Below the pieces are notes generated by a model. It had not been told where the DNA came from. It was given only the letters and a program-made list of their open reading frames with translations, and did no database searches. From IMG/VR virus record IMGVR_UViG_3300044961_000030, positions 1-24,241 of that record: a stretch of 24,241 nt of DNA, one strand, 5' to 3'. Below are positions 1 to 7,400 of the stretch, piece after piece. How positions within the stretch are numbered: position 1 is the stretch's first letter; the number at the start of each line of letters is the position of its first letter. The stretch comes from a virus. The position numbers and the translations under genes were made by a program.

Positions 1-1976
1 CAAGTGATGCCATCAGGCGAGGTCATCACGCGATTGCCGGTGCCGGTGTTGGATACGGCTGCAAACAGACCAAGTTCAGAAGACCACGCAATAGACCGCC
101 ACTCATTATCGGCAGGAGTCGTGCGGGTGGTCCAGTTGATGCCGTCTGGTGAGGTCATCACGCGATTGCCTGTGCCAGTGATGGCTGTGGCCGCAAACAG
201 ACCAAGCTCAGGAGACCACTCAACTGCATACCAAGCGTTTGAAGCGGACTCGGCTCTGCCGATCCACGGAATGCCGTTGACAAAGTTCCTTTTCGGCACA
301 TTCGGCTGCTTGAGGAACCTGTGATTGCTGACAAGCGAGATCGAATTGTTCGGGTCATCGTAGACGGGGGTGACGCCGACATGCCTGCCGTTAGCCAATG
401 CAGATGCAACCGCATCCTGCGCTTGCTCATCGGTATATTGGATAATGGTCGAAGCAAACGTAAGGGTATTGGCATTGTCATCGTAAGTGACAGTGATTCC
501 TGTACCTCCGACTGAAAAAGCCCCCACAACGTCTTGGACCGCCTCAGTGAAATCAGAGATGATTGCAGATGTACCCGAAACAGTCGGAGTCAAGGTGTTT
601 GCGTTATCGTCATACGACCATGTGATTCCAGTTCCGTTCTGGATCATGGCCGCAACCGCATCCTGCGCTTGCTCATCGGTGTACTGAGTGATAGTGACTG
701 TTGGTGTAAGTTGACCACTGCCGTCGTTGTAACTCCAGGTGATACCGGCACCATCCTGGATCATCGCAGCAACATAGTCCTCAACGTTTTCTTGTGTGAG
801 ACCACCCCCAGACGTTGTCCAAGGAACTGCGACCCATACGTTCCGCGACTTCTGCTTGAATAGCCAAGCGTCATAACGATTGGCGATAGTGATAGAGCCC
901 CCTAGTGTACCGTTGAGCGTGACGGCAGAATCTGCCGCGATGGTTTTAGCTACATCGTTACCACCTACCCACTGAACAACGAAAGACGAGCCGTTAGCCA
1001 TCGGCTGAACTGCGTACTCTTCGAGCGTGATCGTCTGAGCGGCATTGCGCGTCAGATAAATCCATTTGAACCTGTCGCTGGACAGAATAGTGTAAGCTGA
1101 AGCTCTGACGTTCTTGTTGACGTAGTCAGCTGCAACTGTCGTAGCATCGACGTCCCAGTTGAGATCAGTAGTGCCGAGGACGATAGCGCCAGTAGTCAAG
1201 AGCTGAAAGAGCTTGCCGCCGTTGTTTCCTTCGTCCACAGGAACGATTGTCCCAGGCGCGACTGTGTCGATAGTATCCCATCCATCGGCAATGTCCCAAT
1301 CGTCTGGGCGCACAACCCAGACGCGGTTATCTGCTGCTACTGTCTGATCAGTAGCTAGCACTCGGTCGCCATCAACAAGAGCAATGCCTTGAAGAGTGTA
1401 CTCTCCGGACAGAGCGATATCGCCATCTGCTGTTGTCGTAGCGACTCGAACACTCTCGTGGAAATCATTGTTGCTCTGGACTGTGAAGCTCAAGCTGTTC
1501 GCCGGATCGTCATGGACAACAGTAAGGCCAGACTGGTTGCCTGCTGCGATCATAGCAGCAATAGCGTCGCGCGCACTCTCGTCCGAGTATGACCCGCCCG
1601 ATGAAGCCAGAGTATAGACGTGGTTCCCGTCGATCACGAAAAGGCCCATAGTATCGTTGGCGAGCGTCTGAGTCGTCGAGAATGTGCCCGCTCGGATCGT
1701 TGCTGTCTGACCACTGTCGTTGAAGATCAGTATCCACCTGTCTACTGCGCCCAGGTCAAGGTTGAACGCGCTGGCAGGTGTGCCTGTAAGGTAGAGCAAA
1801 CCATTTGCACGAAGGACAGCGGCAGCCACAGCTACGTTGCCGCCTGCTGTGCAGACTACGTCTGCGTTGGCGAGGATACCTGCCTCTACAGCATTGAGCG
1901 CATTGTTGATAGTCAGATACTTGTTGTTCTGCGCTGCGGCAACGTGAGTGATGTTCAGAATAGGAGTGGTAGTCAT
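1..1976 (-). CDS. Tail fibre / receptor-binding protein, C-terminus cut by window edge
   Basis: The frame is open from the ATG at 1976 to the left edge, giving at least 658 residues with no stop. The ATG overlaps the stop of the upstream hub gene (ATGA), so the two are probably translationally coupled. About residues 150-260 hold a module common in phage tail fibres, with motifs like VRVATTTADG, GDRVLATDQT and NNGGKLFQLLTTG. Five copies of a repeat of the type YTDEQAQDAVAAM...G.GITWSYDD lie near residues 129, 394, 428, 474 and 510. From about residue 575 a 44-residue repeat begins (WS.ELGLFAA, GTGNRVMTSPDG, W), which resembles beta-propeller-type repeats of phage adhesins. The position after the hub gene and the repeat content support a distal fibre that recognises the host surface. 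The receptor cannot be inferred. The remainder lies outside the window. Confidence 0.85.
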   Translation of the reverse strand, partial: MTTTPILNITHVAAAQNNKYLTINNALNAVEAGILANADVVCTAGGNVAVAAAVLRANGLLYLTGTPASAFNLDLGAVDRWILIFNDSGQTATIRAGTFSTTQTLANDTMGLFVIDGNHVYTLASSGGSYSDESARDAIAAMIAAGNQSGLTVVHDDPANSLSFTVQSNNDFHESVRVATTTADGDIALSGEYTLQGIALVDGDRVLATDQTVAADNRVWVVRPDDWDIADGWDTIDTVAPGTIVPVDEGNNGGKLFQLLTTGAIVLGTTDLNWDVDATTVAADYVNKNVRASAYTILSSDRFKWIYLTRNAAQTITLEEYAVQPMANGSSFVVQWVGGNDVAKTIAADSAVTLNGTLGGSITIANRYDAWLFKQKSRNVWVAVPWTTSGGGLTQENVEDYVAAMIQDGAGITWSYNDGSGQLTPTVTITQYTDEQAQDAVAAMIQNGTGITWSYDDNANTLTPTVSGTSAIISDFTEAVQDVVGAFSVGGTGITVTYDDNANTLTFASTIIQYTDEQAQDAVASALANGRHVGVTPVYDDPNNSISLVSNHRFLKQPNVPKRNFVNGIPWIGRAESASNAWYAVEWSPELGLFAATAITGTGNRVMTSPDGINWTTRTTPADNEWRSIAWSSELGLFAAVSNTGTGNRVMTSPDGIT
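3..222 (-). repeat. 132-bp tandem coding repeat in the tail fibre (44-residue units)
   Basis: Similar DNA segments start near positions 6 and 138, exactly 132 bp apart. They encode successive 44-residue units containing GTGNRVMTSPDG and WS.ELGLFAA. The copies differ mainly at synonymous or conservative positions. The array continues beyond the left edge, so the copy number is unknown. Confidence 0.85.
398..690 (-). repeat. Repeated YTDEQAQDAVAA segments in the tail fibre
   Basis: A 29-bp DNA stretch is identical at 406-434 and 652-680 and encodes the core of YTDEQAQDAVA. A diverged copy lies between them (near 520-555, FTEAVQDVVGAF), and two more lie upstream in the protein (near 795 and 1590). 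Such repeats are common in the shaft of phage tail fibres. Confidence 0.8.
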
Positions 1977-4900
1977 AGTGTTGCTTCTCCAGGATAACCG
2001 CGTCCGTTGTCATGGGTTAGTTCTTGGCTTATCTGATAGATCACGACTCGGACCTCAGGAATGACTGTCGGCGATCCTCCTACATCCATCGCATACTCCG
2101 ATAGTGTGTAGGTGAAAGTCGGCGAAGACAAAGCGAGCTTTGTCCTCAACAGTGTAACACCCGAGTAGATCTCTGCTTCGTACTCCTCGGAAGTTTCGTT
2201 CAGCGGCACGGCCTCAGTGCCATCTAGCCATTGATAATTATACCGCGATTGGCGCTGCCATGTAACTGTGAGGCTTTCGGTGTTTCCCGTGTCACGCACT
2301 CCCTTTATGTCCACAGGGCGGAAAGGCTTCAGCGAAGCCCCTCGATTAGTAAAGCTGATAGCTTTAGTGGAGTCGAACAGCTTGCCAGACGCTACAGGTA
2401 CAAACATCTGGAGCGCATCGACTGCGCCTGACGATGTTCTCGCCATTGTCTCGGCGTTAAGCCAGACAACGCGGTTACCAGTCTCATGGAGTCCGATCAT
2501 GTTCTCTGTGCCTCTGAAGCCGCGGATCAATCCTGTGGCTCGGTGCGAACCATCACCATTGTCTGTGATCGTCAGAACGCTGATGACTTCCCATTCGCTA
2601 TCTACCCCGTCGGCAGTTGTCTCGACAGCGCAGAGCAGCGTCCCATCTAGCCATTCGTCATTAGTCACTGATGCGGGCACATCTCCTCCATACAGCCTGA
2701 AATCGAAGTGGGCAGTCGGGTAGGTCACATAAGGAGATAGCACGCCCGGCAGTTCGGTTAGAACAAGACCAACAGACGTAGACGCGCTTAGTGACGCCCA
2801 GCCCTCGTAAGCGTTGCCTCCGTCGAGCGAGCGATACACGCTTACGCTCGAAGGCTCCTGGGTGCCTCTGTAGTATGTCAAGAAGTAGAAGCCTGACGTG
2901 TTGTCTATGTCATTGTCCCGGATCATGTTCATATCCATAGGCAAGAAGTACGCAACTGAACTATTGAGCTTCGTGCCTCCAATATCAGGCGTTGCTACAC
3001 CAATGGCGTCCGACGAATAGTCAATAGTGCGCTTGTGAGCTTTAACCTTGATAACTAGATCGTCTTCTATCTCGTTGATGACGACACGGAGCGTCTTGTT
3101 TCCCTCAAGCGGCAGCAACAGCACATCTCCAGGATGCGCTCGCGCGTACCTAGGAGGCAGGTTGAACGTGTACTCGTCGGGAACTTCACGACTCTCGCGC
3201 AAGAGAATGTCTGCCGCTCGCGCTCCTTCTGTGTCGCTCAGGGCGGCGTTTGTCGTCGCAGTACCCTCAGACAGCGACTCAGTGCTGTCCAGAGGCATGT
3301 CGATCCTCTGTGATCCTTTCCGGTACTGAGCGTCCCAGGCAAGATAGCTGTAAGTGAAGGCGTTGGGAAGATCCATCACGTCTGCAATAAGCTCGCTCAC
3401 TCGACTTTGTGGGTAGCCATCGTCTTTGAACTCAGCCCCGACATGATCCTCGTCTACTACAAGGTCTACTACGTTGTCTCGCTCAAAGAACGTATAGACT
3501 CCGTCAACCTGGCAGTGGTCAATTCCATACAGCCGGCACAAGTCTTCGATCACTCCTCGAGGCGTTGAGTCATCCTTGACAGCGTAACCACGAGCCATCT
3601 TCGTGACGTTGGAGACGTCGACTGTAAGGCCTGCAAGCGCGCACTCAGCTTCGAGAATATTGGCTAGCGGAATCATGCCACGGGTTACTGTAGGAAGAAA
3701 GTCGACATACCACTTAGCCGAAGAGCCACGCAGAGCGAGAAAGCCACTCATTCCTTCGACGTAGGCCAAGCGGTTGCTGATATTGCTGCCAGTGTACGAG
3801 GTCGGACCAAACTGCTCGAGCACAACGAAGTTCACAGCGTCGAACTTGACAATATAGGTAGAGCCTCCAGAGTCATATGAGAACCAGTAGACGCCATTCT
3901 TATCCGTATTGACATGCTCTGCTGCACTATTGCGCGATCCTGAAGCATAGCTCGAAGTGCTAGCGATAAGCGCCAGCGTATCGGCGTCATACTTGAACAG
4001 CCCATTAGTCGAACGGATAAGAAGAGAGTCATCGTTCAAGCAGTAGACCAGCGTTCCCTGGATACCTGAGCCATGCAGCGTGTTGTTGTTGACTGAGGTC
4101 ACAGCAGTCTCGGAGACACGGTAGAGCATGTAGTTCGTGATGATATAGAAGAACATCTGATCCGCGTCTTCGTCATACTTCAGAACAGCGCCTTTCGTAG
4201 AGGTGCCGGAGTCTACGCCAGCGTTCACTGTCGCACGCACTGTCCAGACGTGGCCGCCCGCTGTCAGGGTGTTCCGGAACTCGACTCTCGTACCACGGAA
4301 GAACGCGCCGTAGGTAAAGCCGTTACTGCCTTTGACGACCCGGTTATAGTTCTCCTGGTTGATTGCTGGCCAGCCGTGGTCGAAGTCATAAGTAGCGAGC
4401 CTTGCGCCGGTGAACAAGTCATAAGCGTCAGCCTGTCCAATACGGTCGCTGAACCAGACAACGCCATTGAGGTCGAAATATGGATCCCCATCAATTCCTG
4501 TCAGCCCTGAAGAATAGATGATCTTCTTCGACCACAGAAGCTTGCCATTCGAGAGATCATAGGCCCAAGCCTTGTTGACTGTGGGGCCAGACAGGGATCG
4601 GTCATAGAACACGGCAACTAAGTTCACTGGGTCGATGAAGCCGCTTTTGTTATGGCCCGACGGATAGTCGTTGTTAGTGAGCAGCTTGGAAAGGTACGAG
4701 TAAGAAGGATTGCGAACGACCTCTATCTCGATGTTCGGCATACGGATGCCGATCTCTTCATGGTTCAAGTTAGCCATGACCACGCCAACAATTCCCCGAT
4801 AAGCGCTGGCTGCGCTCGCTCCCTTGTCGGCGACAAGACGCGCATCCGGCTCTTGATCCTCAGTGCCCAAGTAGAACGTGAAGTCGACGCCTTCCCACTT

Positions 4901-5314
4901 GCCAAAGCCCTTGCCCGATACGACATTGAGGACGTTCTGGAGGGCTTCTGTGGTGTTGTCATAGGCTAGCTCGTCGTCGATCCAGACGCGCGAGATAGCA
5001 GCGACAGGCCCGGTCCAGTCGAAGATCGCCATGCTTGTCGATACATAGCTGTACTCTGTGACGATAGGACCACCTTTGCCAGCGCGATAGGTGCGCTTTT
5101 TCTCCTTGATCTTGTCGCCTTCGAGCCAGATATACGAGCCTGCGATCCTGACGGTGCCATGGGTATGCCCGATTGGGTCGCCGAACTTGTTAGTCGTGGC
5201 TTTCGTGTTGTCCTGACGGGGGCCCTCGACCTTCTGAGGGAACAGGAACTGAAGCAGGATACCGACGCCTAGCGATACAAAGCCGCCAAGCGGTCCTCCT
5301 AGCAGGTTACCCAT
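1973..5314 (-). CDS. Tail hub / host-specificity protein (GTA-type, J-like) with inserted beta-propeller-like region
   Basis: This 1113-residue protein occupies the tail-tip slot of GTA-like phages, after the DUF2460, DUF2163 and NlpC/P60 genes. Residues 1-30 include a Gly-rich hydrophobic segment. Residues 45-200 (RIAGSYIWLEGD, IRMPNIEIEV) look like the N-terminal hub domain. Residues about 205-545 are Tyr/Trp/Gly-rich repeats (NGKLLWSKK, NGVVWFSD, NGVYWFSYD) of beta-propeller type that are not expected in the core hub. Residues about 546-760 (ARGYAVKDDSTPRGVIEDL, DGVYTFFERD) resemble the Phage-tail_3 domain. Residues 780-960 end in GLIRGFRGTE, typical of GTA tip proteins, and about 998-1100 look like a fibronectin type III domain. 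It should form the central hub/tip that contacts the cell envelope. Its start overlaps the peptidase gene by 8 bp. The family assignment is firm; the propeller is inferred from pattern only. Confidence 0.88.
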   Translation of the reverse strand: MGNLLGGPLGGFVSLGVGILLQFLFPQKVEGPRQDNTKATTNKFGDPIGHTHGTVRIAGSYIWLEGDKIKEKKRTYRAGKGGPIVTEYSYVSTSMAIFDWTGPVAAISRVWIDDELAYDNTTEALQNVLNVVSGKGFGKWEGVDFTFYLGTEDQEPDARLVADKGASAASAYRGIVGVVMANLNHEEIGIRMPNIEIEVVRNPSYSYLSKLLTNNDYPSGHNKSGFIDPVNLVAVFYDRSLSGPTVNKAWAYDLSNGKLLWSKKIIYSSGLTGIDGDPYFDLNGVVWFSDRIGQADAYDLFTGARLATYDFDHGWPAINQENYNRVVKGSNGFTYGAFFRGTRVEFRNTLTAGGHVWTVRATVNAGVDSGTSTKGAVLKYDEDADQMFFYIITNYMLYRVSETAVTSVNNNTLHGSGIQGTLVYCLNDDSLLIRSTNGLFKYDADTLALIASTSSYASGSRNSAAEHVNTDKNGVYWFSYDSGGSTYIVKFDAVNFVVLEQFGPTSYTGSNISNRLAYVEGMSGFLALRGSSAKWYVDFLPTVTRGMIPLANILEAECALAGLTVDVSNVTKMARGYAVKDDSTPRGVIEDLCRLYGIDHCQVDGVYTFFERDNVVDLVVDEDHVGAEFKDDGYPQSRVSELIADVMDLPNAFTYSYLAWDAQYRKGSQRIDMPLDSTESLSEGTATTNAALSDTEGARAADILLRESREVPDEYTFNLPPRYARAHPGDVLLLPLEGNKTLRVVINEIEDDLVIKVKAHKRTIDYSSDAIGVATPDIGGTKLNSSVAYFLPMDMNMIRDNDIDNTSGFYFLTYYRGTQEPSSVSVYRSLDGGNAYEGWASLSASTSVGLVLTELPGVLSPYVTYPTAHFDFRLYGGDVPASVTNDEWLDGTLLCAVETTADGVDSEWEVISVLTITDNGDGSHRATGLIRGFRGTENMIGLHETGNRVVWLNAETMARTSSGAVDALQMFVPVASGKLFDSTKAISFTNRGASLKPFRPVDIKGVRDTGNTESLTVTWQRQSRYNYQWLDGTEAVPLNETSEEYEAEIYSGVTLLRTKLALSSPTFTYTLSEYAMDVGGSPTVIPEVRVVIYQISQELTHDNGRGYPGEATL

Positions 5315-5723
5315 CTTTCAGCTCCCAGTAAGAATGTGGATAGTCGATCCAGGGCTTGGAGAAAGGTACTTCTTGCACTTTCTTAAACGCCTGGTCGGCG
5401 TGTATCATGTTGCCATGGTCAGTGATGATCCCGACATGAGCGAGATCCTGGCGGATAAAGACGACTATGTTGCCATACTCGCGAGACATAGACCTGATTG
5501 CGATACGCTGCAGGTGCTTCAGCATCTTCGCCCGGTTCGGCGCTTGAGAGTACGCAGGAACAACATAGTCCTCGGCGTATAGCCCGACTCGCTTGCCTGA
5601 GTAGAGAATGAGCCCAACGCAATCGACTCCGAGCTTGCCTCTTCCCATGTGAACCCAGGGAACGCCGATCAGTTCACGCGCTGCGGCGACAAACTCATCC
5701 CTTCGGGGTCTTGACCATTGCAT
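5307..5723 (-). CDS. NlpC/P60 family tail-tip peptidase
   Basis: This 138-residue protein matches NlpC/P60 cysteine peptidases, which cleave peptidoglycan stem peptides. The catalytic Cys is residue 35 in GVDCVGLI, the catalytic His is residue 96 in LAHVGIIT, and His108 (MIHA) is the likely third member of the triad. The N-terminal ARELIGVPWVHMGR motif is typical of the phage/GTA branch. In GTAs the equivalent sits between the DUF2163 protein and the tip protein and is thought to open the cell wall locally during DNA entry. The gene overlaps the DUF2163 gene by 29 bp and the hub gene by 8 bp, so it is part of the same translational chain. All catalytic residues are present, so it is probably active. 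Confidence 0.93.
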   Translation of the reverse strand: MQWSRPRRDEFVAAARELIGVPWVHMGRGKLGVDCVGLILYSGKRVGLYAEDYVVPAYSQAPNRAKMLKHLQRIAIRSMSREYGNIVVFIRQDLAHVGIITDHGNMIHADQAFKKVQEVPFSKPWIDYPHSYWELKDG

Positions 5724-6771
5724 TCTCAGTCACCAGGTGGGGAAACGCCCAAGCGTTCTTTGTGTTGTCGAACTTCTCAGTGCAGTCCTCGACGATGCGC
5801 TTGCGGCAACCTGCGTCAATCAGAAACGTGTCTCCAACGACTATGTTCTCGTAGGCTTCATCCTCAAGCACGAGATTGCCAGCGCCATCGTCGCTGTAGA
5901 CCTTCATTCTGAGAGTGGCGTTGTTTCCTGTCAGCCACATCACGCGTCCTTTAGCGAACCAATCGTTAGCGAGAGAGATGCCTGATGCCGCAAAAGTGCG
6001 CCTGTCCGTGACTGCTGTCACGGTGCCGACCATGCGGCCAGCGCGAATCGCTTTCCAGTTCACAGTACCATCAGCAACTATACCTCCAAGGACTACAGGC
6101 CAGGCCGGTTCTGTGACACCGCTTGTCCCACCGACTGTCGCTTCATACCAAAAGCCGTTGGGAGTCGTCGGCTTGACAATCGACTTAGCCTTGTGGTCCT
6201 TCGCAACGCTCAGAGCATAGACAGTCGACGCAACCCAGCTTGGAGGATTGAGATTGTAACCGCATCGCGCATTAGCGAAAGTGTGTTGGCAGTTCGCTGT
6301 CAGCCGCTTCGTGATCGGCATTTCCAGCAGCCGCTCCTTGCCACGAAGCTCGAGCTTGAGTACACCATTCTCGGCTTTTGCATTGGAGACGACATAGACG
6401 GCTTGGATATAAGCCCCAGCAGCAGCGTCTTTCCACGAGCAGTATCCTACTCGGACCTCGGCGTTGTGCCATGCGCGTGTGCGAATGTCGAACCAGTTGA
6501 CTATCGAGTCGTCGATCTTCAGGTGCAGCTCAGTGTCATCAATAGCCGTGTTGAGCTTCGAGTTATAGCTTGCCTCCTGCACGATGAAGCGAGGATTGAA
6601 TGTCACAGGCGCCAAGTACAAGGTGCGCGTCAGCTCGACGTTATGGTTGGTGAAGCCTAAGCGAGTGACTCCTGACTTCGTTGTGTTTGGGAACTCGACC
6701 TGGACAAGCGTTGCGCGAAACATGCGCCGCGATTGGAGCATAGTCAGCAGATTGGCCGGAATCGTCCTCAT
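5695..6771 (-). CDS. DUF2163 / BR0599-type tail hub protein with gpL-like cysteines
   Basis: This 358-residue protein belongs to the DUF2163 family with a C-terminal phage BR0599-type domain. Its place after DUF2460 and before NlpC/P60 equals that of the GTA hub protein. Cysteines 161 and 170 (CX8C in TANCQHTFANARCGY) and 322 and 330 (CX7C in DAGCRKRIVEDC) form a four-cysteine set resembling the iron-sulfur ligands of phage lambda gpL. Between the pairs, residues about 176-242 form an extra small domain with W/Y/P-rich motifs (GFWYEATVGGTSGVTEPAWP, DGTVNWKA), like carbohydrate-binding modules often inserted in phage virion proteins. The ATG overlaps the previous stop (ATGA). Family call is strong; metal binding and sugar binding are inference. 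Confidence 0.9.
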   Translation of the reverse strand: MRTIPANLLTMLQSRRMFRATLVQVEFPNTTKSGVTRLGFTNHNVELTRTLYLAPVTFNPRFIVQEASYNSKLNTAIDDTELHLKIDDSIVNWFDIRTRAWHNAEVRVGYCSWKDAAAGAYIQAVYVVSNAKAENGVLKLELRGKERLLEMPITKRLTANCQHTFANARCGYNLNPPSWVASTVYALSVAKDHKAKSIVKPTTPNGFWYEATVGGTSGVTEPAWPVVLGGIVADGTVNWKAIRAGRMVGTVTAVTDRRTFAASGISLANDWFAKGRVMWLTGNNATLRMKVYSDDGAGNLVLEDEAYENIVVGDTFLIDAGCRKRIVEDCTEKFDNTKNAWAFPHLVTENAMVKTPKG

Positions 6772-7400
6772 TCCACGACCTCCTCGAGGATGATGCCATC
6801 CAATGTGCCGGACTTGAACTTGTCCAGAACCCAGTCAAGCGAAGAGTCGACGAAGTCCACAGGAACGTAGAAGTGGAACCCAGCTGTCACCTGATGACCG
6901 TTAGGAGGAGCAACGGCATAGGTTAGTAGCCCAGTATTGATGTTGACAGTCCAATCTGTGCCAATAGCCTTCTCTACTCCGTTCACACCCGACTTGACTG
7001 TGCCAGCTATAAGACGGGTGATCTTGCGATCATAATTCAGGCCGCCTGCGCTGTAGCGCTTCTTTACCTGAAAGACAGTAGTCACGCCATCGCCTACGCC
7101 AATCACGCTGTCTCCAAACGCTGCTGTCTGCAGCGGAGCGCATGACTTGAAGTCCGTCTTGTCTAGGAACAGAACTACCGCATCGTTGACCTGCATCACG
7201 TTGAAGAAGCGCACTAGCTCGTGGCAGTCGTCTAGCGACTTGACGCCAGAAGCCACGTCGTACCTCATCAACGCCTTGTTGAAAAGTTGGTTAGACTGTA
7301 CATAGCCAGAAGGAGTCGCTACACGTCGCTTGTTCCACTGAGAGATAGCCGACGAACCGAAGCCAATACCAGTCGGGAAGATCGCAGACAGTGTGGTCAT
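6768..7400 (-). CDS. DUF2460 distal tail protein (GTA-type)
   Basis: This 210-residue protein matches the DUF2460 family. It has the N-terminal FPTGIGFGSSA start, a mid region VNDAVVLFLDKTDFK, a VGDGVTTVFQVKKRY segment, and a C-terminal VTAGFHFYVPVDFVDSSLDW segment. In GTA the equivalent forms the distal tail ring that joins the tail tube to the hub. It starts at an ATG that overlaps the tape measure stop (ATGA), and its own stop overlaps the start of the DUF2163 gene in the same way. Length is usual for the family and no unusual feature is seen. Confidence 0.92.
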   Translation of the reverse strand: MTTLSAIFPTGIGFGSSAISQWNKRRVATPSGYVQSNQLFNKALMRYDVASGVKSLDDCHELVRFFNVMQVNDAVVLFLDKTDFKSCAPLQTAAFGDSVIGVGDGVTTVFQVKKRYSAGGLNYDRKITRLIAGTVKSGVNGVEKAIGTDWTVNINTGLLTYAVAPPNGHQVTAGFHFYVPVDFVDSSLDWVLDKFKSGTLDGIILEEVVE

